Assembly (NCBI RefSeq): GCF_039531695.1
Contig: NZ_BAAAQN010000010.1
Location: forward strand, 124,001 to 188,000
Length of the DNA stretch: 64,000 nt
DNA from: Catenulispora yoronensis
GTDB taxonomy: Bacteria; Actinomycetota; Actinomycetes; Streptomycetales; Catenulisporaceae
Reading direction: 5' to 3'
Shown here: piece by piece, positions 24,273-32,065 of the stretch
Position numbering within the stretch: position 1 is the first letter of the stretch
How the letters are laid out: each line of letters opens with the position of its first letter
Made by a program: the position numbers and the translations under genes
The notes under the pieces: generated by a model
The model's database searches: none
Told to the model about the DNA's origin: nothing
The model's input: only the letters and a program-made list of their open reading frames with translations

Positions 24273-25108
24273 GCGCCCTCCCCGGCGAGTTGCTTGTCTT
24301 TGTCCTTGTCCCACTGCGTGTAGAAGCTCGACGGGTTCACCAGGTAGCGAACCGTCGGGGACGGGATGTGCATGACCCGGTGCCGCCGGGTATAGCGGTA
24401 GAGCATCTCCCAGTCCTCGCGCGGGAGCAGCCCGATCGGCCGGGGCATCCGGCTGAACATCAGGGCCCGGCCGCGGTGCGCGACGAAGGCGTTGCAGTCC
24501 AGGAACGAGTCCCAGGACGCGCGTTTGCGGTCGAAGGGGACTGAGAGGACGTCGAGCTCGGAGCCGTCGGGCAATACGCGGCGTAGCGCTGTGTACACGC
24601 CACCCAGTTTTTTATTCTGCGAAAGAGCACCTATTGACAGTTCGAGGTGATCAGCTTCCCAGACGTTGTCATCATCCAGAAAAGCCACATACTCGGACGA
24701 GGACAACCGCATGCCGACGTTGCGTACCAAACCGAGCACATGCGAGTTGCGGGACAGTGAGGCGGTCCGCAGCCGGGGATCTTCCGGCAGCGCCGCGGTG
24801 TCCAGCCCGCCGCCGTCGTCGACGACGATGACGACCAGGTCGGTCCAGGTCTGGGCCAGGACCGAGCGGACCGCGACGGCCAATCCGTCGGGTCTGCGGT
24901 AGGTCGGGATCACCACCGCGACCGTCGCCGAGGACGGTGGACCGCCTACGGACAGTAGCTGTCTGACTTCTCGATTCTCGAAACGGCGCATCCGTAGCGT
25001 GGACGGCCATTTCAGGACTTTGTTACGCCACTCGAAGATCACCTGCCAGCCGATCCGGTGATTGAGCGCGTCCTTGGCCATGCGTGTAACACTGCGCGAC
25101 ATCCCCAT
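24269..25108 (-). CDS. glycosyltransferase, GT2 family
   Basis: 279 residues. A basic 50-residue N-terminal extension precedes the GT-A core: VAVVIPTYRRPDGLAVAVRS, VIVVDDGGGLD, NVGMRLSSSEYVAFLDDDN (DDD metal site) and the acceptor-site helix PREDWEMLYRYTRRHRVMHI. It heads the minus-strand operon that includes the deacetylase, ATP-grasp and PHP genes. Expression starts from the divergent, AT-richer gap at 25109-25364. Confidence 0.87.
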   Translation of the reverse strand: MGMSRSVTRMAKDALNHRIGWQVIFEWRNKVLKWPSTLRMRRFENREVRQLLSVGGPPSSATVAVVIPTYRRPDGLAVAVRSVLAQTWTDLVVIVVDDGGGLDTAALPEDPRLRTASLSRNSHVLGLVRNVGMRLSSSEYVAFLDDDNVWEADHLELSIGALSQNKKLGGVYTALRRVLPDGSELDVLSVPFDRKRASWDSFLDCNAFVAHRGRALMFSRMPRPIGLLPREDWEMLYRYTRRHRVMHIPSPTVRYLVNPSSFYTQWDKDKDKQLAGEGA

Positions 25109-25364
25109 CCCCCCACACCACCAGGTCGGGGGACCTTCGGTGGTTGTTTAAGTACAGATCTCGTCTAGACATGGTGCGAACACAGGCAGACCCACACTAA
25201 GTGTTAGCCATGATATCTCCTCGCCACATCTCGCGCGAAGTATGCCAGGCCACTACCATGGCTTTTCGTTCGGCTGTGTTCGGGCAATCACGCGCGGTCA
25301 TGCTTAGGGTGCGGGGCGCTTGGCGTCAGGCGGTGCGGTAAGGGATTCCGTGGGGGGATTCAGC
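25109..25364. promoter_or_regulatory. divergent promoter region of EPS operons
   Basis: 256 bases between the divergent operons, visibly AT-richer than its surroundings. It contains a small palindrome ACACTAAGTGT (25194-25204) and GTCTAGAC near 25163-25170, either of which could be an operator. No promoter can be assigned with confidence. The GGGGGGA before ATG 25365 is the ribosome binding site of the right-hand operon. Confidence 0.4.
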
Positions 25365-26843
25365 ATGGCGGTCGGTTCAGACGTGGGTAAGCGGGTCGTG
25401 CGTGCGCCAGTCGCGCGACCCCTGGCGAGGTATGGGCGCAGAACCGGGACCGTGGTCCTGGTGCTTCTGGACTGGGCGTGCGCGGCGTTGGCCACCTGGG
25501 CCACCGTGCCGCACGAGGACGACTGGCCGGCGATGGCCGTCGTGCCCGCGGCCTGGGTCGGTGTCACCTGCTGGCACCGGCTCTACGAGCGGCGGCACGT
25601 GGGCCCCGGCACCGAGGAGTACCACCGGCTGCTGAGGTCGTGCCTGGCGGCGATGGCGGCGCTGGCCGCCGCCTACGCGCTGCTGGGGCAGAACGACCGG
25701 CTGGTGCGCGGCGTGCTGCTGGCGGTCCCGGCCGCCGCGGTGGGCTCGCTGCTGGCCCGCAAGGTCATCAGGGCGCTGTCGGCGCGGCGGGTGGGCCTGG
25801 CGGCCCGGCCCGCGCTGCTGGTCGGCACCGCGGCGCAGTGCTCGGCGATGGCCGACATCCTGCGCCGCGAGCGTTCGGCGCTGCGCGCGGTCGCGGCCCT
25901 GGACGTCGGCGGCCCCGGCGGCTACTTCGCCGGGGACTACGACGACCCGTCCGGGCCGCACGGGGTGCCGATCATCGGCGACCTGACGGCCGACGGCGGG
26001 GCCGGCGACGCCGAGCAGGTGGCGCTGGCGCTGGAGGCCACCGGCTGCGAGGCCGTGGTCCTGATGCCGGGCCCGCACCTGGGCGCGGCGGCGCTGAGCC
26101 GGCTGGGCTGGCGCCTGGCCAATCAGGGCACGGACATCCTGGTCGCGCCGTTCCTGAGCGAGATCGCCCCGGCCCGCCTGGCGGTCCGGCGCGACGGCGG
26201 CGTGCCGCTGCTGCACGTCCGCGCCCCGCGCCTGTCCCGGGGCGCGCGGGTGCCCAAGGACTTCTTCGAGCGCGCGATGGCGGCGGTGGGGATCATCCTG
26301 CTGGCGCCGGTGTTCCTGGCGGTGTCGCTGGCGATCCTGATCGGCGACGGCCGCCCCGTGTACTTCCGCCAGCGCCGGGTCGGGCTGCGCGGCGAGCCGT
26401 TCACCCTGTTCAAGTTCCGCACCATGGCCTCCGGGGCCGCGGCGGCGAAGGTGGAGCTGGCACATCTGAACGTGAACACCGACGGGCCGCTGTTCAAGGC
26501 CCGCCGGGACCCGCGGATCACCCGCGTCGGCGCGGTGCTGCGCCGCTACTCGCTGGACGAGCTGCCCCAGCTGCTGAACGTGGTGCGCGGGGAGATGGCC
26601 CTGGTCGGGCCGCGCCCGCCGCTGCCGGAGGAGGCCGCGCAGTACAGCGAGGAAGTGCGGCGCCGGCTGCTGGTCAAGCCCGGACTGACCGGGCTGTGGC
26701 AGGTGAGCGGCCGCTCGGACCTGGCTTGGGCGGACGCGGTGCGGCTGGACGTGGGCTATGTCGAGAACTGGTCGCTGGGCCTGGACGCGGAGATCCTCTT
26801 CCGGACCGGCTCGGCGGTGGTAAAGGGAAAGGGAGCTTACTGA
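25365..26843 (+). CDS. undecaprenyl-phosphate sugar phosphotransferase
   Basis: 492 residues from ATG 25365 (GGGGGGA upstream). It is the priming enzyme that moves a sugar-1-phosphate from NDP-sugar to undecaprenyl phosphate. Layout is that of WbaP/WcaJ (polyisoprenyl-phosphate hexose-1-phosphate transferase): N-terminal membrane helices (about 30-140), a CoA-binding-like Rossmann domain, a membrane re-entrant helix (AVGIILLAPVFLAVSLAILI), and the C-terminal catalytic domain. The latter has YFRQRRVGLRGEPFTLFKFRTM, ITRVGAVLRRYSLDELPQL, GEMALVGPRPPLP and KPGLTGLWQVSGRS. First gene of the long sugar operon. Confidence 0.95.
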   Translation: MAVGSDVGKRVVRAPVARPLARYGRRTGTVVLVLLDWACAALATWATVPHEDDWPAMAVVPAAWVGVTCWHRLYERRHVGPGTEEYHRLLRSCLAAMAALAAAYALLGQNDRLVRGVLLAVPAAAVGSLLARKVIRALSARRVGLAARPALLVGTAAQCSAMADILRRERSALRAVAALDVGGPGGYFAGDYDDPSGPHGVPIIGDLTADGGAGDAEQVALALEATGCEAVVLMPGPHLGAAALSRLGWRLANQGTDILVAPFLSEIAPARLAVRRDGGVPLLHVRAPRLSRGARVPKDFFERAMAAVGIILLAPVFLAVSLAILIGDGRPVYFRQRRVGLRGEPFTLFKFRTMASGAAAAKVELAHLNVNTDGPLFKARRDPRITRVGAVLRRYSLDELPQLLNVVRGEMALVGPRPPLPEEAAQYSEEVRRRLLVKPGLTGLWQVSGRSDLAWADAVRLDVGYVENWSLGLDAEILFRTGSAVVKGKGAY

Positions 26844-26844
26844 T

Positions 26845-27927
26845 ATGTCTGGGGGGACACCGGCCGCCGACCAGCGGCCGGGTATCGCGGTGGTCGGCGC
26901 CGGTTACTGGGGGCCGAACCTTGTGCGGAACCTGTTCGCGTCGCCGGACTGGGACCTGCGCTGGCTGTGCGATCTGGACGTGGAGCGGGCCGCCAAGGTG
27001 GCCCGTCCGTATTCCGACGTCCGGGTCACCGACGTGCTCGACGACGTGCTGGCCGACCCGCGGGTGACCGCGGTGGCCATCGCCACGCCGGCGCGCACGC
27101 ACCGGGACGTGGCGATGACCGCGCTGCGCGCCGGCCGCCACGTGCTGGTGGAGAAGCCGCTCGCGGCCACGCAGGCCGAGGGCGAGGAACTGGTCCGGGA
27201 GGCCGAGGCCCGCGGGCTGACGCTGATGTGCGACCACACCTACTGCTACACCCCGGCGGTCACCGCCATCAGGGATCTGATCCACTCCGGATCGCTCGGC
27301 GAGGTGCACTTCGTCGACTCGGTGCGGATCAACCTGGGGCTGATCCAGCCGGACGTCGACGTGCTGTGGGACCTGGCCCCGCACGACCTGTCGATCCTGG
27401 ACTACATCCTGCCGGACTCGGTGCGGATCGAGGCGGTGGCCGCGACCGGCGCCGACCCGATCGGCGCCGGGCGGTGCTGCGTGGCGTACCTGACGCTGCG
27501 CCTGTCCTCCGGCGCGATCGCGCACGGCCACGTGAACTGGCTGTCCCCGACGAAGGTGCGCACCACCATCGTCGGCGGCTCCAAGCGCACGCTGGTCTGG
27601 GACGACCTGAACCCGGCGCAGCGGATCAGCGTCTTCGACCGCGGCGTGTACCTGGCCCGGCCCGAGGAGCTGGGCCAGGACCAGCGCCGCGCGGCCCTGG
27701 TGTCCTACCGGCTGGGCGACATGGTGGCGCCGGCCCTGGGCGAGCGCGAGGCGCTGGCCGCCGCGGTCGAGGAGTTCGCCCGCGCCATCGCCACCGGCAC
27801 CCCGGCGGCCACCGACGGCCGGGCCGGACTGCGGGTCCTGCGGATCCTGGAGGCCGCCTCGCGCAGCCTCGCCGAGAACGGAGCCCTCGTGGCTGTGGAA
27901 CAGAACGACGCCTTGGAGGGCGAGTGA
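26845..27927 (+). CDS. Gfo/Idh/MocA-type sugar dehydrogenase
   Basis: 360 residues. NAD(P) fold with GAGYWGPNLVRNLF near residue 17 and the EKPLA signature that contributes the catalytic Lys; the substrate half begins CDHTYCYTPAVTAIRDLI, with DLAPHDLSILDYILPD supplying the Asp/His pair. Enzymes of this branch (WbpB/WlbA-like) oxidise C3 of UDP-GlcNAc-derived sugars so that a DegT-type aminotransferase can aminate it, which fits the neighbouring genes. The start ATG lies one base after the upstream stop, and its own stop overlaps the next GTG. Confidence 0.88.
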   Translation: MSGGTPAADQRPGIAVVGAGYWGPNLVRNLFASPDWDLRWLCDLDVERAAKVARPYSDVRVTDVLDDVLADPRVTAVAIATPARTHRDVAMTALRAGRHVLVEKPLAATQAEGEELVREAEARGLTLMCDHTYCYTPAVTAIRDLIHSGSLGEVHFVDSVRINLGLIQPDVDVLWDLAPHDLSILDYILPDSVRIEAVAATGADPIGAGRCCVAYLTLRLSSGAIAHGHVNWLSPTKVRTTIVGGSKRTLVWDDLNPAQRISVFDRGVYLARPEELGQDQRRAALVSYRLGDMVAPALGEREALAAAVEEFARAIATGTPAATDGRAGLRVLRILEAASRSLAENGALVAVEQNDALEGE

Positions 27928-28943
27928 ACGACGCACAGAACGCGGGCGTCCCGCTGGCGGGGGCCCGCGCGCTGGTCACCGGCGGGGCCGGCACCATCGG
28001 CTCGCACGTCGTGGACCGGCTGCTGGCGGCCGGCGCGGAGTCGGTCGTGGTGCTGGACAACTTCGTGCGCGGCCGCCGGGAGAACCTGGCCGCCGCGCTG
28101 CCCGACGGCCGGGTGCGGGTCGTCGAGGGCGACATCCGCGACCGCGGGCTGCTGGCCGAGCTGACCGCCGGGCAGGACCTGGTGTTCCACCTGGCCGCGA
28201 TCCGGATCACGCAGTGCGCCGAGGAGCCGCGGCTGGCCAACGAGGTGCTGGTGGACGGCACCTTCAACGTGGTGGAGGCGGCCGCGGCGGCCGGCGTGCG
28301 CAAGGTCGTCGCCTCGTCCTCGGCCTCGCTCTACGGCCTGGCCGAGCAGTTCCCGACCGACGAGCGGCACCACCCGTACAACAACGACACCTTCTACGGC
28401 GCGGCGAAGGCCTTCAACGAGGCGACGCTGCGCAGCTTCCGCGCCATGTACGGGCTCGACTACGTCGCGCTGCGCTACTTCAACGTCTACGGGCCGCGGA
28501 TGGACATCTTCGGCCTGTACACCGAGGTGCTGATCCGCTGGATGGAGCGCATCGCCTCCGGCACGCCGCCGCTGATCCTCGGCGACGGCACCCAGACCAT
28601 GGACTTCGTGCACGTCGCCGACATCGCGCGGGCCAACGTGCTGGCCGCCGCGGCCGACGTCACCGACGAGGCGTTCAACATCGCCTGCGGCGTCGAGACC
28701 AGCCTGAACGACCTGGCCAAGACGCTGCTGGAGGTGATGGGCTCGGACCTGCCGGTGGAGTACGGACCGCCGCGCGCGGTCAACGGCGTCACCCGGCGTC
28801 TGGCCGACACCTCCAGCGCCGAGCGGCGGCTGGGCTTCCGGGCCGAGATCGCGCTGCGCGAGGGCCTGGCGGATCTGGTCCAGTGGTGGCAGTCGGAGCA
28901 GGAAGCGGAGCAGGGCGCTGCCACCGCCGGGACCGCCTCATGA
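27924..28943 (+). CDS. NAD-dependent sugar epimerase/dehydratase
   Basis: 339 residues, extended SDR family. GTG start overlaps the upstream TGA. Cofactor motif LVTGGAGTIGSHV near residue 16, then FHLAAI, the catalytic SSSASLYG and YGAAK, and NVYGPR. These are the hallmarks of UDP-GlcNAc/Glc 4-epimerases (GalE/WbpP-like) or of C4,6-dehydratases. I favour epimerase because of the GxxGxxG spacing and NVYGPR, but a dehydratase cannot be excluded. ATGA overlap with the aminotransferase. Confidence 0.85.
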   Translation: MNDAQNAGVPLAGARALVTGGAGTIGSHVVDRLLAAGAESVVVLDNFVRGRRENLAAALPDGRVRVVEGDIRDRGLLAELTAGQDLVFHLAAIRITQCAEEPRLANEVLVDGTFNVVEAAAAAGVRKVVASSSASLYGLAEQFPTDERHHPYNNDTFYGAAKAFNEATLRSFRAMYGLDYVALRYFNVYGPRMDIFGLYTEVLIRWMERIASGTPPLILGDGTQTMDFVHVADIARANVLAAAADVTDEAFNIACGVETSLNDLAKTLLEVMGSDLPVEYGPPRAVNGVTRRLADTSSAERRLGFRAEIALREGLADLVQWWQSEQEAEQGAATAGTAS

Positions 28944-30118
28944 GCGTCGTCGCCAACACCGCCGTGGCCACCGAGATCGCCGACCTGCCCAAGATCCCGG
29001 TGATGGTGCCGTGGCTCGGCGAGGAGGAGGCCGAGGCCGCGGCCTCGGCCGTGCGCTCCGGCTGGGTCGCGCAGGGTCCCCGGGTCGCCGAGTTCGAGCG
29101 GGCGTTCGCCGCGCAGGTCGGCGCCGCGCACGGCGTCGCGGTCAGCTCCGGCACCACGGCCCTGCACCTGGGCCTGGTGGTGCTCGGCGTGGGGGCCGGC
29201 GACGAGGTCGTCGTGCCCTCGCTGTCCTTCATCGCCACCGCGAACGTCGCGCGCTACGTCGGCGCGACGCCGGTGTTCGCCGACATCGACGAGGCCACCG
29301 GGAACCTGACCCCGAAGACCATCGAGGCGGCGCTGACCCCGCGCACCCGCGCCGTGATCCTGGTGCACCAGGGCGGCGTGCCGGCCGACCTGGAGCCGAT
29401 CCGGGAGCTGTGCCGGCAGCGGGACGTGGCCCTGCTGGAGGACGCCGCGTGCGCGGCCGGCTCGCGCTACCGCGGCCTGCCGGTCGGCGCCGGCGCGCAG
29501 GTGGCCGCCTGGTCGTTCCATCCCCGCAAGCTGCTCACCACCGGTGAGGGCGGGATGGTCACCACCGACGACCCCGAGTGGGCGACCCGGATGCGGCGGC
29601 TGCGCGAGCACGGCATGAACGTCTCCGCCGCCGACCGGCACGCCAGTGCCAAGCCGGTGCTGGAGGCCTACCTGGAGACCGGCTTCAACTACCGGATGAC
29701 CGACATCCAGGCCGCGGTCGGGCTGGTGCAGCTGACCAAGCTCGCCGCCACCATCACCGAGCGGCGCGAGCTGGCGGCGCGCTACCAGCGGGAGCTGGCC
29801 GGCGTGCCCGGATTGGTACCGGTCGCGGACCCCGGATACGGCGAGACGAACTACCAGTCCTTCTGGGTGCGGCTCACCGAGGCCTTCCCGGTGTCCCGGG
29901 ACGAGCTGCTGGACCGGCTCTCCGAGGCCGGCGTGTCGGCGCGGCGCGGCATCATGGCCGCGCACCTGGAGCCGGCCTACGCCGACGTCCAGGCGCCCGC
30001 GCTGCCGGCCACCGAGGCGCTGAGCCTGAACTCCCTGATCCTGCCGGTGTTCCACGGGATGACCGCGGGCCAGCAGGACCGCGTCCTGGCCGTCCTGAAG
30101 GCGGCCGCGGGTGCCTGA
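28940..30118 (+). CDS. DegT/DnrJ/EryC1 aminotransferase 1
   Basis: 392 residues; PLP enzyme that aminates a keto-sugar nucleotide. The PLP-phosphate site (VSSGTTALHLGL), LLEDAACAAGS and the Schiff-base Lys in SFHPRKLLTTGEGGM are present, as is the C-terminal FNYRMTDIQAAVGLVQL. Its closest relatives by eye are the PglE/WbpE-like sugar aminotransferases. It is coupled by ATGA to the epimerase and by an 8-base overlap to the acyltransferase gene, a dehydrogenase-aminotransferase-acyltransferase order typical of acetamido-sugar synthesis. Confidence 0.92.
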   Translation: MSVVANTAVATEIADLPKIPVMVPWLGEEEAEAAASAVRSGWVAQGPRVAEFERAFAAQVGAAHGVAVSSGTTALHLGLVVLGVGAGDEVVVPSLSFIATANVARYVGATPVFADIDEATGNLTPKTIEAALTPRTRAVILVHQGGVPADLEPIRELCRQRDVALLEDAACAAGSRYRGLPVGAGAQVAAWSFHPRKLLTTGEGGMVTTDDPEWATRMRRLREHGMNVSAADRHASAKPVLEAYLETGFNYRMTDIQAAVGLVQLTKLAATITERRELAARYQRELAGVPGLVPVADPGYGETNYQSFWVRLTEAFPVSRDELLDRLSEAGVSARRGIMAAHLEPAYADVQAPALPATEALSLNSLILPVFHGMTAGQQDRVLAVLKAAAGA

Positions 30119-30797
30119 CGGCGCGGCGGTCCCGATCGCGGTGGCCGGGGCCGGAGGGTTCGGCCGGGAGACGGCCGACGCCATCCGGGCCCTGCCGCCC
30201 GGCGCCGCCGCCTTCGCCGGGTTCCTGGACGACGGCACGCCGTCGGAGCGGCTCGCGCCGCTGGTCCTGGGCCCGATCGCGGCGATCCACGACCGGCCCG
30301 GGCTCGCGCTGGTGGTGTGCGTGGGCAATCCGCGCGACTACTTCGCCCGGGCCCGGATCGTGGCGCGGCTGGGGCTGCCGGAGCACCGGTACGCCACGGT
30401 CGTGCACCCGCTGGCGTACGTGTCGCAGACCTCGACGGTCGGCGCCGGCTCGGTGCTGCTGGCCGGGGCCGTGCTGACCGCCGACGCGGTGGTGGGCCGG
30501 CACGTCGCGGTGATGCCGCAGGCCGTCGTCACCCACGACGCCGTGGTCGAGGACTACGCGACCCTGGCCTCCGGGGTGCGCCTCGGCGGCGCCACCCGGG
30601 TCGGGGAGGGCGCGTATCTGGGCGCCGGAGCGCTCGTGCGCGAAGGCGTGCGGATCGGCGCGTGGTCCCAGGTCGGGATGGGCTCGGTCGTGCTGCGCGA
30701 CGTGCCCGACGGCGAGGTATGGGTCGGCAACCCGGCGCGCAAGTTACGCGAGGTCATTCGCCCTACAGGGATAACCCCCGAGGCCGTGCTGCGATGA
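30111..30797 (+). CDS. NeuD/PglD-type sugar O/N-acyltransferase
   Basis: 228 residues with the two-part structure of the NeuD/PglD family. The N-terminal Rossmann-like domain (PIAVAGAGGFGRETADAIRAL) binds the sugar nucleotide. From about residue 90 a left-handed beta-helix follows, with hexapeptide repeats (STVGAGSVLLAGAVLTADAVVG, THDAVVEDYATLA, GVRIGAWSQVGMGSVV) and the final VGNPARKLR. It would acylate the amino sugar produced by the aminotransferase. GTG start lies inside the upstream gene and its stop overlaps the next ATG. Confidence 0.9.
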   Translation: MPDGAAVPIAVAGAGGFGRETADAIRALPPGAAAFAGFLDDGTPSERLAPLVLGPIAAIHDRPGLALVVCVGNPRDYFARARIVARLGLPEHRYATVVHPLAYVSQTSTVGAGSVLLAGAVLTADAVVGRHVAVMPQAVVTHDAVVEDYATLASGVRLGGATRVGEGAYLGAGALVREGVRIGAWSQVGMGSVVLRDVPDGEVWVGNPARKLREVIRPTGITPEAVLR

Positions 30798-30913
30798 CCG
30801 CGAGACGCGAAGATGCGGCGAGGGTGGCTTTGCGCGCCCTCGCCGCAGTTGTTACCACTCCGCTACGAAATGTAGTCGGCCGTCGGGTCGAGGAACCGAG
30901 GAAGAGATCATGA
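30794..30913 (+). CDS. 39-residue micro-ORF in sugar operon
   Basis: ATG at 30794 overlaps the acyltransferase stop and its own TGA (30911-30913) overlaps the ATG of the next aminotransferase, ATGA at both ends. The product is MTARREDAARVALRALAAV then VTTPLRNVVGRRVEEPRKRS, strongly basic and helical. Perfect two-sided coupling argues that it is translated. It may be a real micro-protein or a coupling device that carries ribosomes to the next gene. No family known to me. Confidence 0.6.
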   Translation: MTARREDAARVALRALAAVVTTPLRNVVGRRVEEPRKRS

Positions 30914-32028
30914 ACTCCCGAATACCGCTGGTCGACCTGGCCGCCGCGCACGCGGAGATCGCCGAGGAGGTCGAGGCCGGATTCGCCGAGGTGCTGGCCC
31001 GGACCGCCTTCGTCGGCGGCCCGGCGGTCGCCGAGTTCGAGCGCGAATACGCCGAGTTCGGCGGCGTCCGGCACTGCGTCGGCGTCGGCAACGGGACCGA
31101 CGCGGTGGAGCTGGCGCTGCGCGCGGTCGGGGTCGGACCGGGCCACGAGGTGATCGTCCCGGTGAACACCTTCGCCGCCACCGCCGAGGCGGTGGCGCGC
31201 ACCGGCGCGGTGTCGGTGTTCGTCGACGTCGATCCGGACACCTGTCTGATCGACGTGCCGGCGGCGCTGGCCGCCGTCGGGCCGGCCACCAAGGCGGTCG
31301 TCCCGGTGCACCTGTACGGCCAGCTGGCGCCGGTGGAGGAGCTGCAGGCCGGGCTGGCCGGCGGCGAGGTCCGGATCGTCGAGGACGCCGCGCAGTGCCA
31401 GGGTGCCACCCGCAAAGACCGGACTCCGGGGTCCGGGCCGGGCGCGATCGCCGCGACCAGCTTCTACCCGGGCAAGAACCTCGGCGCCTACGGGGACGCC
31501 GGAGCGGTCCTGACCGATGACGACGGTCTGGCCCGCACTGTGCGCACCTTGGCCAGCCATGGCGGGCTGACCAAGTACGCACACGACATCGTGGGGGTGA
31601 ACAGCCGGCTGGACACGCTCCAAGCCGTGGTCCTACGGGCCAAGCTGCGCCGGCTGCCGACGTGGAACGCCGCCCGGCGCGCCGCGGCGGCGTACTACGA
31701 CAAGCTTCTGGCCGACGTCGAGGACGTCGTCACCCCCACAGTGCTCCCGGGGAACGAGCACGTCTGGCACCTGTACACGGTCCTGGTCCCGGAGCGCGAC
31801 GCGGTTCTGGCCGACCTGGACGCCGAGGGAGTGGGCGCGGGGATCCACTACCCGGTGCCGCTGCACCGCACCGGCGCGTTCGCCACCGACGCGTCGTTCC
31901 CCGTCGCCGAACACATCGCGGCGCACACACTGTCTCTGCCGCTGCACCCGCATCTGACGCGGGACCAGCAGGAAAGGGTCGCCGCCGTCCTGGCCCGGGC
32001 GCTTTCGGCGCACCGGCGCCCCGAGTGA
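30910..32028 (+). CDS. DegT/DnrJ/EryC1 aminotransferase 2
   Basis: 372 residues. Motifs: IPLVDLAAAHAEI start, GVGNGTDAVELAL (PLP phosphate), EDAAQCQGA, the Schiff-base Lys in SFYPGKNLGAYGDAG, and NSRLDTLQAVVLRAKL. The N terminus and GNGTDALELALRA-type loop resemble WbpE/WlbC, which act at C3 of UDP-GlcNAc3-keto-A-type sugars. Having two aminotransferases suggests either a diamino sugar or two different amino sugars in the repeat unit (inference). Coupled to the micro-ORF upstream. Confidence 0.92.
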   Translation: MNSRIPLVDLAAAHAEIAEEVEAGFAEVLARTAFVGGPAVAEFEREYAEFGGVRHCVGVGNGTDAVELALRAVGVGPGHEVIVPVNTFAATAEAVARTGAVSVFVDVDPDTCLIDVPAALAAVGPATKAVVPVHLYGQLAPVEELQAGLAGGEVRIVEDAAQCQGATRKDRTPGSGPGAIAATSFYPGKNLGAYGDAGAVLTDDDGLARTVRTLASHGGLTKYAHDIVGVNSRLDTLQAVVLRAKLRRLPTWNAARRAAAAYYDKLLADVEDVVTPTVLPGNEHVWHLYTVLVPERDAVLADLDAEGVGAGIHYPVPLHRTGAFATDASFPVAEHIAAHTLSLPLHPHLTRDQQERVAAVLARALSAHRRPE

Positions 32029-32065
32029 GCACCACCGAGCAACCTGACCGAGAAAACGGAAAACG

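Noticed and set aside
25194..25204. ACACTAAGTGT as a firm operator
   Set aside because: Only 5-bp arms, single copy, no regulator gene nearby; kept as a possibility within the promoter entry only.
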